Positions 1-8,908 of a stretch of 35,082 nucleotides of DNA are shown here, piece by piece. A program made the position numbers and the translations under genes. How positions within the stretch are numbered: the stretch's first letter is position 1; each line of letters starts with the position of its first letter. The stretch lies in the NCBI GenBank assembly GCA_903885165.1, contig CAISHO010000102.1, positions 1 through 35,082 of the forward strand, read 5' to 3'. Origin of the DNA: an uncultured Nitrosomonadales bacterium. Its GTDB lineage: Bacteria > Pseudomonadota > Gammaproteobacteria > Burkholderiales > Gallionellaceae. The notes below the pieces were generated by a model. The model ran no database searches. It was given only the letters and a program-made list of their open reading frames with translations, and was not told the DNA's origin.

Positions 1-829
1 ACAATTCCACACCGAACAGACCTAAACCGCCTAAGTCGTCGGTAATTTTTTTCGCGATATCGCGCGCGCTTTGCAGTGCCGCTGCCGTCATCGCTTGCGG
101 TTGCCAGCTCTCCACATAATCGCCGTTGACCTGCACATGACCTACCGGCGCGCAGAACTGTGTTTCAACCTGACCGTCTGCTCCCATCGCCCGCACGGTG
201 AGCAGGGTAATTTCATAATCAAAATGGATCATCCCCTCGACAATCACTCGTCCCTGATTGACCCGGCTGCCGCTGGCCGCATAATCCCAGGCAGCATCGA
301 TTTCATCCGGTGTATCCACCTTGGATTGCCCCTTGCCGGACGAAGACATGACCGGTTTGATGATGCAGGGATAGCCGATACGATTGGCGGCAGCGCGCAT
401 CTCTTCCAAACTGTCGGCACACTCGTAGGGGGATGTCGGCAGACCCAATGTTTCTGCGGCCAGACGACGGATGCCTTCACGGTTCATAGTCAGGCGTGCG
501 GCTCGTGCGGTCGGGATTACTCGCGCTATACCCGCTTGTTCGAGTTGTTCCAGCATCACGGTGGCGATCGCTTCGATCTCTGGTACGACCAGATCCGGCT
601 TTTCCAGTTCGATCAAGGCGCGCAATGCCTCGCCATCGGCCATATTGATCACATGAGCCCGGTGCGCAACCTGATGTCCCGGTGCATTCGGATAACGATC
701 CACCGCGATCGTTTCGACCCCCAGACGTTGCAGGGCGATGATCACTTCTTTGCCCAACTCGCCGCTGCCCAGCAGCATGACGCGAGTGGCGGTGTTACTT
801 AACGGTGTACCGATGATTTGTGTAGACAT
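1..829 (-). CDS. purT: Formate-dependent phosphoribosylglycinamide formyltransferase (PurT), 3' end outside window
   Basis: PurT carries out the third step of purine synthesis in the cytosol, joining formate to glycinamide ribonucleotide at the cost of ATP. Reading the minus strand from ATG at 829 gives 276 residues without a stop up to the window edge. The family is about 390 residues long, so the C-terminal third is missing only because the window ends. An N-terminal nucleotide-binding fold shows GSGELGKE at residues 21-28. It is followed by [10 protein letters not shown] and then the ATP-grasp domain with [12 protein letters not shown] and an [13 protein letters not shown] strand. The start agrees with the family N-terminus. 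No partner purine gene is visible. The alternative, PurK, is less likely because the [12 protein letters not shown] pattern is that of PurT. Confidence 0.95.
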   Translation of the reverse strand, partial: MSTQIIGTPLSNTATRVMLLGSGELGKEVIIALQRLGVETIAVDRYPNAPGHQVAHRAHVINMADGEALRALIELEKPDLVVPEIEAIATVMLEQLEQAGIARVIPTARAARLTMNREGIRRLAAETLGLPTSPYECADSLEEMRAAANRIGYPCIIKPVMSSSGKGQSKVDTPDEIDAAWDYAASGSRVNQGRVIVEGMIHFDYEITLLTVRAMGADGQVETQFCAPVGHVQVNGDYVESWQPQAMTAAALQSARDIAKKITDDLGGLGLFGVEL

Positions 830-860
830 GATGTGGGCCGGAAGTTGGAAATATAGTCAA

Positions 861-866
861 ATTATA
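861..866 (-). promoter_or_regulatory. Possible -10 box of purT
   Basis: A perfect TATAAT lies on the minus strand 31 bases upstream of the purT start codon. The region 17 bases further upstream has only a weak match to a -35 box, so this is a candidate only. Confidence 0.3.
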
Positions 867-919
867 CACAATGGCGTCAACTATTCGCAGCGTTAATGTA
901 CTATGCGTCTTGACTCAAA

Positions 920-1270
920 ATGAGCCTCAATACCGATACAAGCTATGCAAAACTGGCACGCTGTATAAAATGTGTCCTCCGCGATTTTGACACTGTATCC
1001 CGTCTGGGCGGCGACGAATTTACCGTGATTCTGCCGAAACCACACGACCTCGCGCAAAGCCGGCGGGCTGCTGAACAAATTCTTGAACTATTGGCGCAAG
1101 CCGTTTACTTTGTCAATCACCAGGCCGGTCAGCATATATCAGCGAGTATAAGCATCGCGCTTTATCCGCAGGACGCAAGCGAAATGACCGCCCTATTCAA
1201 GTGCGTAGACAAAGCCATGTATATCGCCCAGGATCAAGGTCGAAAATTGCTTTATCTATTATTCAAGTAA
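920..1270 (+). pseudogene. Remnant of a GGDEF (diguanylate cyclase) domain, N-terminal half missing
   Basis: The 116-residue reading frame contains an intact signature VSRLGGDEFTVIL at about residues 27-39. It also has the usual end of a GGDEF domain: ISASISIALYPQDASEMTALFKCVDKAMYIAQDQGRK in two stretches. The first 45 or so residues of a normal domain are absent, including the strand with the first metal-binding Asp and the following substrate-contacting Asn. The frame is closed immediately upstream by TGA at 911-913. No sensor domain precedes it. It therefore cannot form a normal cyclase and is best read as the leftover of a larger signalling gene. It lies 67 bases before an intact GGDEF-EAL gene, but its sequence is not a close copy of that gene. 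Whether it is still expressed as a small protein cannot be told. Confidence 0.7.
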
Positions 1271-1337
1271 ATGCTAACAATTTTTAATTATTGCCTTGAC
1301 TACGTTGACGTGTAAACTTTAACATCAATGCCATTGC

Positions 1338-3575
1338 ATGCTTCTAAAAAGCAAAAATCTCATGGAAAAAAACCAAGATCTACGCCGAATGGCTGAAGAA
1401 AAAACGCGTTCACTTCATGTCCCCGGTAATTTGCATGCGCCTGAGAAAACACTAGACTTGCTGCATGAGCTGCAGGTGCATCAAATCGAACTGGAAATGC
1501 AGAACGAGGAACTGCGCAAAACACTGGCAGAGTTGGATACTTCCCGTTCTCAGTATTTCGACTTTTACGACCGCGCACCGGTAGGCTATAGCACAATCAA
1601 CCTGGAAGGACAGATCCTGCAGGCAAATCTCACCACAGCACGTCTGTTGGGCACCGAGCGTAGCAGCCTGCTCAAGCAACCCTTCACCCGATTCATACTC
1701 AAGGAAGATCAGGATACTTTTTATCTGCTGTGCAAGAAACTCGTTGAAGACGAATCCGCCATAAGCTGCGAACTGCGCATGACGCGACCCGATGGCACTC
1801 AGTTCTGGGCAAGGATAGAGGCAATATTGGTGAATAACGAGATCGGGGAACCGTTGTTGCGTATCGTGTTCAGCGACATCAGCGCACTTAAACAGAACGA
1901 AGAAGACCTGCGTGTTGCCGCCATCGCCTTTGAGTCGCAGCTAGGCATAATGGTCAGTAATGCGGATGGAATCATCATCAAGGTCAATCAGGCCTTTACC
2001 ACGCTGACCGGCTACAGCGCTGAGGAGGCCATCGGTCAAAAGCCTCACCTGCTCAGCTCCGGTCGACACAGTAAAGCGTTTTATCAATCGATGTGGTCGA
2101 CGTTACAAACAACCGGCTACTGGCAGGGTGAAATCTGGAATCGGCGTAAGAATGGCAAAATTTACGCCGAATGGCTGACGATTTCGCAAGTCAGCGCACC
2201 CGATGGTCATGTCAGCCACTACATCGGCACCTTTTCTGACATCACTGCAAACGAAGATGCTGCCGCCGAAATACACCGGTTGGCGTATTACGATCCGCTC
2301 ACCAATCTGCCGAACCGCCGCTTACTGGAAGACCGCCTAAACCAGGCGCTCGCCAGCGCCTACCGCAGCCATATGTACGGCGTCATCCTGTTTTTGGATC
2401 TGGATAACTTCAAGCTCATCAACGACACACGCGGTCATGCGGTAGGTGATTTGCTGCTGATTGAAGTGGCTCGCCGGTTGCATCAGGTGGTGCGTAAAGG
2501 CGACACCTTGGCACGACTGGGCGGTGATGAATTTGTGGTTATAATGGAAAACCTGAGTGTAGACATACAACAGACAACCGTATTGATTGAACAAATCGGT
2601 GAAAAAATCCTGATAGAATTAGCTCGCCCCTATCTGTTCAAAGGTTATGAATTTCATTGCAGCGCCAGCATCGGTGCGGGGGTTTATTGCGAGCACCAGG
2701 AAACCAGTGAAGAATTACTAAGACACGCCGATATCGCCATGTACCATTCGAAAAAAGCCGGACGTAATACCCTGCGCTTCTTCGATCCAGCCATGCAAGC
2801 GGCGGTGTCTATCCGCGCCGCGCTTGAGAAAGACCTGCGACATGCGCTGGAGCAAAGCCAGTTTTTGCTGTTTTTCCAGTCACAGGTCAACCACGATGGC
2901 GAGATCATCGGTGCGGAAGTGCTGGTGCGCTGGCGTCATCCCGAACGAGGACTAGTCTCCCCGCAGGATTTCATCCCGCTGGCGGAAGATACCGGCCTGA
3001 TTTTGCCTATCGGTCAATGGGTACTGGACACAGCCTGCGCCCAACTCAAATTATGGGAAAATACTGAAGCCACTCGCCATTTGCAACTGGCTGTCAATGT
3101 CAGCGCGCGCCAGTTCCGCCAGACAGGTTTTGTCGAGCAGGTGAAACAGAGCATTACACAGCATACAATTAACCCCGCTTTGCTGAAACTTGAACTGACT
3201 GAGACGCTGGTGTTGGACAATGTCGACGACACCATCGCCAAGATGAGTCAACTCAAAGAAATCGGTGTGCGCTTTTCGATGGATGACTTTGGCACCGGTT
3301 TTTCCTCACTAGCGTATCTGACCCAATTGCCACTGGATCAACTTAAAATCGACCAGTCCTTCGTACGCAATATGGGGGTAAAACCGCGTGATGCGATCAT
3401 TGTACAAACGATCATCGGTATGGCGAACAATCTTGGGATGGAGGTCATTGCCGAAGGAGTGGAGACCGAAGCACAACGCGCGTTTCTGGAAGAACACGGT
3501 TGCCCTTCCTGTCAGGGGTATCTATTCAGCAAACCAGTGCCGGTCGAACAGTTCGAAACGTTGCTGGCGCAATAA
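1338..3575 (+). CDS. PAS-PAS-GGDEF-EAL protein, cyclic-di-GMP turnover
   Basis: This 745-residue soluble regulator should make and/or break cyclic-di-GMP in response to a signal sensed by PAS domains. It has a coiled-coil start (LHELQVHQIELEMQNEELR, about 43-61), a first PAS domain (about 75-185) and a second PAS domain (about 195-310, with the WQGEIWNRRKNG strand typical of PAS_9/PAC). A GGDEF domain (about 315-480) has an intact GGDEF at 395-399 and FLDLDNFKLINDTRGH upstream. The EAL domain runs from about 500 to 740 with EVL instead of EAL at 527-529, a tolerated variant, plus LELTET, DDFGTGFSSL and the KIDQSFV motif. No membrane segment or signal peptide is seen. The start could also be the second Met at 1362; neither has a clear ribosome site. 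It is a paralogue of the protein at 18181-20769. Both activities look possible, and the balance is unknown. Confidence 0.93.
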   Translation: MLLKSKNLMEKNQDLRRMAEEKTRSLHVPGNLHAPEKTLDLLHELQVHQIELEMQNEELRKTLAELDTSRSQYFDFYDRAPVGYSTINLEGQILQANLTTARLLGTERSSLLKQPFTRFILKEDQDTFYLLCKKLVEDESAISCELRMTRPDGTQFWARIEAILVNNEIGEPLLRIVFSDISALKQNEEDLRVAAIAFESQLGIMVSNADGIIIKVNQAFTTLTGYSAEEAIGQKPHLLSSGRHSKAFYQSMWSTLQTTGYWQGEIWNRRKNGKIYAEWLTISQVSAPDGHVSHYIGTFSDITANEDAAAEIHRLAYYDPLTNLPNRRLLEDRLNQALASAYRSHMYGVILFLDLDNFKLINDTRGHAVGDLLLIEVARRLHQVVRKGDTLARLGGDEFVVIMENLSVDIQQTTVLIEQIGEKILIELARPYLFKGYEFHCSASIGAGVYCEHQETSEELLRHADIAMYHSKKAGRNTLRFFDPAMQAAVSIRAALEKDLRHALEQSQFLLFFQSQVNHDGEIIGAEVLVRWRHPERGLVSPQDFIPLAEDTGLILPIGQWVLDTACAQLKLWENTEATRHLQLAVNVSARQFRQTGFVEQVKQSITQHTINPALLKLELTETLVLDNVDDTIAKMSQLKEIGVRFSMDDFGTGFSSLAYLTQLPLDQLKIDQSFVRNMGVKPRDAIIVQTIIGMANNLGMEVIAEGVETEAQRAFLEEHGCPSCQGYLFSKPVPVEQFETLLAQ

Positions 3576-3615
3576 AACAGATGGCAGAAGCTACGGCGTT
3601 CCGCCAATTTACGGC

Positions 3616-4485
3616 CTACGCTTTGTATAATTTGCCGGAGAGTAGACTGGCAGAGACAATCAGCGCGGCTCCCAGCCAGTCGAGTAACTGCATCGCTTCC
3701 CCTGCCAGAAAATAGGATGAAATGGCCGCGACAACTAATTCGAATAAAAACAATAACATAGCACGATTCGCTGGCATATGAGTGACACCGTATTGCACCG
3801 CAAAGCTGACAGCACACAGTGCCACGCCCAGACAGCTTAAGATCAGCCAATTTTGTGCGGCGATTCCCGTCACTTGCCAACTGCCTTGCCAGTACAACAA
3901 AGGCGCCGTGAGCAGCGCCGTACCGATCCAGATACTGAAGGTTTTGGCCTCCACGCTCAGATGACTGGCGCGACGCGAAACCACATTAGATAACGCAAAA
4001 CCAATCCCGGCGGTGAGTCCCAACCATTCGGATGAGTTCTGCGGTACTGGCAGACCCAGACTTGGTTCCCACAACATCGTGAATGCGCCACCCAGCGACA
4101 ATGCGATCACCAGATAGCCGTAGCGGTTCAGACGCTCCCCCAGCAGCCAGAAGGAGAATAAGATCGTCCAGACCGGCGCCATATAAAACAGCAGCAACAC
4201 GCGCATCACTTCGCCGTGCAGCATCGCCAGCACATAGCCGAAATTCGCCCATCCGGCGGAAAACAATAGCAATAGTGCCCACCAACCAGCGCTGCGTATC
4301 TCACGCCACACGCGCGGCAACATGAACGAGCCGAAGCCCATCGCCAGCGCATAGGTGATCAGCGTTGCCAACGGCCCCGAGATGCCCGCCTCCTGCAATA
4401 CGCGATACGGATACCAAATGAGTCCCCAGATCAACGCGCCGGACAAGATTCCCGCGACCGGCATGACATTTAATTTTGATGGCAC
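3616..4485 (-). CDS. EamA/DMT-family inner-membrane permease
   Basis: This 289-residue protein is made almost entirely of hydrophobic segments, about ten, arranged as two repeats of the EamA (drug/metabolite transporter) type. The first repeat runs from ILSGALIWGLIWYPYRVLQ to about residue 140. The second runs from SSEWLGLTAGIGFALSNVVSR to the C-terminus LLDWLGAALIVSASLLSG. Members export or import small metabolites, and substrate cannot be read from sequence. The gene converges on the upstream GGDEF-EAL gene (40-base gap). It diverges from dapC, whose predicted -35 box lies inside its first codons. There is no frameshift or missing segment compared with the usual 280-300 residues. Confidence 0.88.
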   Translation of the reverse strand: MPSKLNVMPVAGILSGALIWGLIWYPYRVLQEAGISGPLATLITYALAMGFGSFMLPRVWREIRSAGWWALLLLFSAGWANFGYVLAMLHGEVMRVLLLFYMAPVWTILFSFWLLGERLNRYGYLVIALSLGGAFTMLWEPSLGLPVPQNSSEWLGLTAGIGFALSNVVSRRASHLSVEAKTFSIWIGTALLTAPLLYWQGSWQVTGIAAQNWLILSCLGVALCAVSFAVQYGVTHMPANRAMLLFLFELVVAAISSYFLAGEAMQLLDWLGAALIVSASLLSGKLYKA

Positions 4486-4503
4486 TGGTACGACCCTTAT
4501 AAT
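4476..4503 (+). promoter_or_regulatory. Sigma70-type promoter of dapC
   Basis: TTGATG at 4476-4481 and TATAAT at 4498-4503 are 16 bases apart. They would start a transcript near 4510, about 28 bases before the dapC ATG. The -35 box lies within the first codons of the divergent permease gene, so the two genes share this 52-base interval. Confidence 0.55.
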
Positions 4504-4537
4504 GCTCGCTGACTTTTATGCGCCATTGAGATAGCAA

Positions 4538-5728
4538 ATGAATCCAGATTTGAACAAGCTGCAACCCTACCCGTTCCAGAAACTCGCCGCCCTGTTTCGT
4601 GAAGTCACGCCCAATGCGGATTATCGCCCGATCAGCCTGTCGATCGGAGAGCCTAAACACGCGACGCCACAGTTTATCAAGGATGCCCTGACGGAAAATC
4701 TGGCAGGATTGGCTAATTATCCCACAACCGCAGGCTCTGACGCGTTGCGCAGCACCATAGCCGATTGGTTATCCCGTCGCTACGCCATTCCTGCGCTGGA
4801 CTTCAAAACGCAGGTATTGCCGGTCAACGGCAGTCGAGAGGCCTTGTTTGCCTTCGCACAGACTATTATCGACCGTTCAAAAGCAGAACCTGCCGTTGTC
4901 TGTCCCAACCCCTTCTACCAGATCTACGAAGGCGCGGCGTTTTTGGCGGGTGCAACCCCCTACTTTCTCAACACACTGCCCGAAGATAATTTCGCACTGA
5001 ATTTCGCGCAACTTCCCATCGATGTATGGCAAAGAACGCAACTGATCTACGTCTGCTCGCCCGGCAACCCGACCGGGCGTGTCATGCCTTTGACCGAATG
5101 GGAAACACTGTTTGAGATGTCGGATCGATACGGTTTTATCATAGCATCCGACGAATGTTATTCTGAGATCTACTTTGACACAAAGCCTTTAGGCGCACTG
5201 GAAGCCGCACAGCAACTGGGTCGTGCCGATTACCGGAATTTAGTGGTATTTTCCAGCTTGTCTAAACGCTCCAATGTTCCCGGCATGCGCTCAGGTTTTG
5301 TTGCAGGGGATGCGCGCGTAATCGAGAAATTTGCCCTGTACCGAACCTACCACGGTTCGGCGATGAATCCGGTGATTCAAGCCGCCAGTATCGCCTCCTG
5401 GAACGATGAAACCCACGTAGAGGAAAACCACCGCCAGTATGCGGAAAAGTTCTCCCGCGTCGTCGAGATTTTAAAACCGGTATTGCCGGTGGTGATGCCG
5501 GATGCCGCATTCTATCTGTGGGTACGCACGCCAATTTCAGACACCGTGTTCGCGCAAGCCTTGTATCACGATTACAACGTCACCGTCCTGCCCGGCAGTT
5601 ATCTGGCTCGCAGCGCGCAAGGGGTAAATCCGGGCGAGAATTTCGTACGCCTGGCTCTGGTCGCGAATACCGAAGAGACGGTCGAAGCGGCACACCGCAT
5701 CGCCAAGTTTGTGGAAAACTTAAAATAA
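4538..5728 (+). CDS. dapC: Succinyldiaminopimelate transaminase (DapC)
   Basis: DapC is a PLP-dependent class I/II aminotransferase of 396 residues. It would convert N-succinyl-2-amino-6-ketopimelate to N-succinyl-LL-diaminopimelate in the lysine and peptidoglycan pathway. Visible motifs are the N-terminal LQPYPFQKLAALF, the substrate/PLP loop NGSREALFAFAQ and YVCSPGNPTGRVM. They also include the DECYSEIYFD strand with the PLP-contacting Asp and Tyr, and SSLSKRSNVPGMRSGF, in which Lys243 should form the Schiff base. The C-terminus has FVRLALV, the usual carboxylate-binding Arg. The length fits the proteobacterial DapC group. A purine-rich GAGATAG stretch precedes the ATG. ArgD and other aminotransferases are less likely because of the N-terminus and the SLSKRSN motif. 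Confidence 0.9.
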   Translation: MNPDLNKLQPYPFQKLAALFREVTPNADYRPISLSIGEPKHATPQFIKDALTENLAGLANYPTTAGSDALRSTIADWLSRRYAIPALDFKTQVLPVNGSREALFAFAQTIIDRSKAEPAVVCPNPFYQIYEGAAFLAGATPYFLNTLPEDNFALNFAQLPIDVWQRTQLIYVCSPGNPTGRVMPLTEWETLFEMSDRYGFIIASDECYSEIYFDTKPLGALEAAQQLGRADYRNLVVFSSLSKRSNVPGMRSGFVAGDARVIEKFALYRTYHGSAMNPVIQAASIASWNDETHVEENHRQYAEKFSRVVEILKPVLPVVMPDAAFYLWVRTPISDTVFAQALYHDYNVTVLPGSYLARSAQGVNPGENFVRLALVANTEETVEAAHRIAKFVENLK

Positions 5729-5802
5729 TTATTAATAAAACATTGCAACATATTGCTTTTAATTAAAAATTTATTTTTACACGAGTTCCAAATCCGTTAT
5801 CC

Positions 5803-7491
5803 ATGACACAAATCACACCACGCGATATTCCAGATGCCGCCCTCCAACATCTGATTGCAAGCGGCTACACTCCGGCGCTGGCGAAAATATTTGCCGCGCG
5901 CGGCATCACAGATAAGGCGCAAATGGACACCACATTTGCCCATCTGCTGCCTTTTGACAGCCTGAAAAATTCACGCGAAATGGCGGTCTTGCTGGCAGAT
6001 GCAATTGCGGCGCAAAAAAAATTACTGGTGATCGCTGACTACGATGCCGACGGGGCAACCGCCTGTGCAGTGGCGGTGCGCGGCCTGCGTCTATTCGGTG
6101 CGAACATCGACTTCATCGTGCCTAACCGCTTTGAGTTTGGGTATGGACTGACGCCTGAAATTGTGAGGCTAGCGGCGAAACAAAATCCCGATATTCTACT
6201 CACCGTAGACAACGGCATCGCCAGTGTGGAGGGCGTCACGGAGGCCAACCGGCTCGGTATGCAGGTATTCGTCACCGATCATCACCTGCCCGGCGAGACA
6301 CTGCCTGACGCTGCCTGCATCGTGAATCCGAATCAGCCCGACTGCGCCTTCCCCAGCAAACACCTGGCAGGCGTGGGCGTAATGTTCTATGTGTTGCTGG
6401 CGCTGCGCGCCGAATTGCGCAACAGAGGACAGCTATCAGACGAACAGGGACGCAAACTGATCGGACTACTCGATCTGGTCGCCCTGGGCACGGTCGCCGA
6501 CGTGGTGGTCTTGGATCAGAACAATAGAATTTTGGTGCAGCAAGGCTTGCAGCGCATTCGTGCCGGTCGTGCCTGCGCAGGCATCAACGCGCTGTTGCAA
6601 GTCGCAAAGAAATCACCCTCAAAAGTCTCCAGTCTGGATTTGGGATTTACCGTAGGTCCCCGACTGAACGCCGCCGGACGGTTGGACGATATGTCATTAG
6701 GAATCAATAACTTAATAACTGACGATACGGCGCGTGCGTTGCAGATAGCCAGTGAACTGGATAGCTTGAACCGGGAGCGGCGCAGCATAGAGACCGGGAT
6801 GCAGGACAGCGCGCTGGCAGCGCTGGAAACCGTCAAGCCCACCGGTAATTTTAGCCTGAGCCTGTTCGATGAAACTTGGCATCAGGGTGTAATCGGCATT
6901 CTCGCCTCGCGCCTGAAAGACAAGTTTCACCGCCCGGTGATTGCCTTTGCACTCTCCTCCGCTGGCGAAATCAAGGGTTCAGGGCGTTCAATTTCAGGAC
7001 TGCATCTGCGGGACGCGCTGGATCTGGTCAGCAAACGTCATCCCAAACTCATCAAGAAATTCGGTGGCCACAGCATGGCTGCCGGACTCAGCCTGAATCA
7101 GGATGATTTTGGCGAGTTTGCCGCTGCTTTTGAGTTGGTGTGCAGCGAGTTAATTTCTCCTGAGGACCTGACGCTGCGCATCGAAACTGACGGCGCGCTG
7201 TCCCCGGCGGAAATGACGCTGGACGCCGCGCGCCTGTTGGATGAACAAGTCTGGGGTCAAGGCTTTCCGGCCCCACAATTTGATGATGTGTTCATGGTGC
7301 AAAGCCAGCGCGTAGTGGGTGAAAAACATCTGAAACTGCGCCTGGGATTAAAGGGCAATCCTATCGAAGCGATCCTGTTCGGACACAACGAGCCGCTTCC
7401 GGAAAAAATTCGTGCGGTCTACGCCCTGAGCATCAACGAGTACAACGGTAATCAAAGCTTGCAACTCATCGTCAGGCATATTGAGGAGTGA
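5803..7491 (+). CDS. recJ: Single-stranded-DNA-specific 5'-3' exonuclease RecJ
   Basis: RecJ degrades single-stranded DNA 5' to 3' in recombination and mismatch repair. The 562-residue product shows the DHH-family motifs in order: ADYDADGATA (78-87), TVDNGI and VTDHHLPGE (DHH at 159-161). These are followed by GLGTVADVV-like LGTVADVVVLDQNN, GPRLNAAGRLDD, and the DHHA1 motif SGRSISGLHLRDAL with GGHSMAAGL. The C-terminal oligonucleotide-binding part is complete, ending in LQLIVRHIEE. Length matches the family. The last two Glu codons and the stop codon lie inside a 7-bp tandem repeat. dapC ends 74 bases upstream. No obvious terminator lies between them, so co-transcription is possible. Confidence 0.96.
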   Translation: MTQITPRDIPDAALQHLIASGYTPALAKIFAARGITDKAQMDTTFAHLLPFDSLKNSREMAVLLADAIAAQKKLLVIADYDADGATACAVAVRGLRLFGANIDFIVPNRFEFGYGLTPEIVRLAAKQNPDILLTVDNGIASVEGVTEANRLGMQVFVTDHHLPGETLPDAACIVNPNQPDCAFPSKHLAGVGVMFYVLLALRAELRNRGQLSDEQGRKLIGLLDLVALGTVADVVVLDQNNRILVQQGLQRIRAGRACAGINALLQVAKKSPSKVSSLDLGFTVGPRLNAAGRLDDMSLGINNLITDDTARALQIASELDSLNRERRSIETGMQDSALAALETVKPTGNFSLSLFDETWHQGVIGILASRLKDKFHRPVIAFALSSAGEIKGSGRSISGLHLRDALDLVSKRHPKLIKKFGGHSMAAGLSLNQDDFGEFAAAFELVCSELISPEDLTLRIETDGALSPAEMTLDAARLLDEQVWGQGFPAPQFDDVFMVQSQRVVGEKHLKLRLGLKGNPIEAILFGHNEPLPEKIRAVYALSINEYNGNQSLQLIVRHIEE

Positions 7492-7550
7492 GGAGTGAGG
7501 AGTGAGGAGTGAGGAGTGAGGAGTGAGGAGTGAGGAGTGAGGAGTGAGTG
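7484..7550. repeat. 7-bp minisatellite, nine perfect copies of AGGAGTG
   Basis: Nine uninterrupted copies of AGGAGTG run from 7484 to 7546, followed by a partial AGTG. The array begins inside the last codons of recJ and supplies its stop codon (TGA at 7489-7491). Because the first copy already holds the stop, gain or loss of later copies leaves RecJ unchanged. Confidence 0.97.
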
Positions 7551-7612
7551 CAAAATAGTGTGATGGGTATATCATCTCAATCTACATTCCTAGTTCCTCA
7601 ATCCGCGAAAAT

Positions 7613-8869
7613 ATGGAAACCAGTCTTCTGCAAGGCAACGGCATCGAAGCCCTGCCGCAATTTCTCACTAGCCTGGCCATCGGCCTGCTGATCGGTCTGG
7701 AGCGCGAGCGCAACCCCTCTGCACGTGCTGGATTGCGCACTTTCGCACTGGTTACCGTATTCGGCACCTTGATGGCGCTGCTATCGAGCAAGGCCGGCTC
7801 TCCCTGGCTGCTGATTGCCGGTATGCTGTCCGTCGCCACGATGATTATCGCTTCCTATTTCAACAACCAGGAAGAGGATCCCGGCACCACCACGGTGATC
7901 GCCCTGCTGCTGGGTTACGGACTGGGTGCGATGATCTGGTATGGCATGGCCAAGCTTGCTGTCATGCTGGCGATCGGCGTCACCGCCCTGCTCTACTTCA
8001 AACCCGAATTGCGCGGATTCTCGCAAAAAATGACACGTCGCGATCTGGTCGCCGTACTGCAATTTTCCGTGCTCACCTTTATCGTCCTGCCGATACTCCC
8101 GGATCAGAGCTTCGGCCCTTATCACGCCTTCAACCCTTATCACGCCTGGCTGATGGTGGTATTGATCTCCGGCATCAGTCTGGCGGGCTATGCCGCATTG
8201 CATGCAGCGGGCACGCGTTTCGGCGCCTTGTTTCTAGGTGTGTTCGGCGGCATGGCATCGAGCACCGCCACCACACTGATCTACGCTAAACACGGCAAAG
8301 CCAATCCGGCCATGTCCTATCTTGCCGCCTCGGTCATCGTAATCGCCAGCATGGTGGTATTGACCCGTCTGATGGTGGTCAGCGCGGTCGTCGCCTACGG
8401 TGCACTGCCCAGACTGTTTCCGGTACTGGCCACAGGACTGCTATTCGGGTTGATCGTCGCGCTGTACCAGTGGCGCAGAATAAGCAAAAGCACGGAACTG
8501 TATGTTCCTGAAACTTCCAATCCGGCAGAATTGCATACCGCACTCGGTTTCGGTCTGCTGTATGTGGTTGTTTTGTTAGGTTCGGCATGGATGCGAGATG
8601 TCGCCGGTTCTCAGGGCTTGTACATCGTCGCGCTGGTATCGGGGCTCACCGATGTCGATGCCATCACCCTGTCCAGTCTGCGCCTGTTTAATCTGGGACA
8701 ACTAAGCGAACAACAAACCGTCACCGCCATTGCCATTGCCTATCTGTCCAACCTGTCATTCAAATTTGGACTGGTTGTCTCTTTGGGAGGGTGGAACCTC
8801 GCGAAACACGTATCCATCGGCTTTCTCGCTATCGCTTGCGGGGTGTTGTTCGGCCTGTTTGCGTTATAA
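7613..8869 (+). CDS. MgtC/SapB-DUF4010 family membrane protein
   Basis: This 418-residue integral membrane protein has an MgtC/SapB-like N-terminal module with the family signature LAIGLLIGLERERN followed by AGLRTFALVTVFG. It then has a DUF4010-type C-terminal module with GGMASSTATTLIYAKHGKAN and SGLTDVDAITLSSLRL. At least ten hydrophobic segments are visible. The function of this two-module type is not established; related MgtC proteins affect magnesium-limited growth and membrane energetics, but transfer to this protein is inference. The gene lies between recJ and prfB on the same strand. Its stop codon overlaps a TATAAT that may serve prfB. The start at 7613 has no strong ribosome site but gives a normal family N-terminus. 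Confidence 0.87.
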   Translation: METSLLQGNGIEALPQFLTSLAIGLLIGLERERNPSARAGLRTFALVTVFGTLMALLSSKAGSPWLLIAGMLSVATMIIASYFNNQEEDPGTTTVIALLLGYGLGAMIWYGMAKLAVMLAIGVTALLYFKPELRGFSQKMTRRDLVAVLQFSVLTFIVLPILPDQSFGPYHAFNPYHAWLMVVLISGISLAGYAALHAAGTRFGALFLGVFGGMASSTATTLIYAKHGKANPAMSYLAASVIVIASMVVLTRLMVVSAVVAYGALPRLFPVLATGLLFGLIVALYQWRRISKSTELYVPETSNPAELHTALGFGLLYVVVLLGSAWMRDVAGSQGLYIVALVSGLTDVDAITLSSLRLFNLGQLSEQQTVTAIAIAYLSNLSFKFGLVVSLGGWNLAKHVSIGFLAIACGVLFGLFAL

Positions 8870-8870
8870 T
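8865..8870 (+). promoter_or_regulatory. Possible -10 box of prfB
   Basis: TATAAT overlaps the stop codon of the preceding membrane-protein gene and lies 38 bases before the prfB start. No good -35 box is found at 16-18 bases upstream, so the call is weak. Confidence 0.3.
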
Positions 8871-8908
8871 CGCGCCCTTTTCAGCAAGCACTGGCACAGG
8901 ACAATATC

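Noticed and set aside
71-802. 243-codon open frame on the plus strand
   Set aside because: It lies antisense to purT, whose motifs are clear; the product resembles no family.
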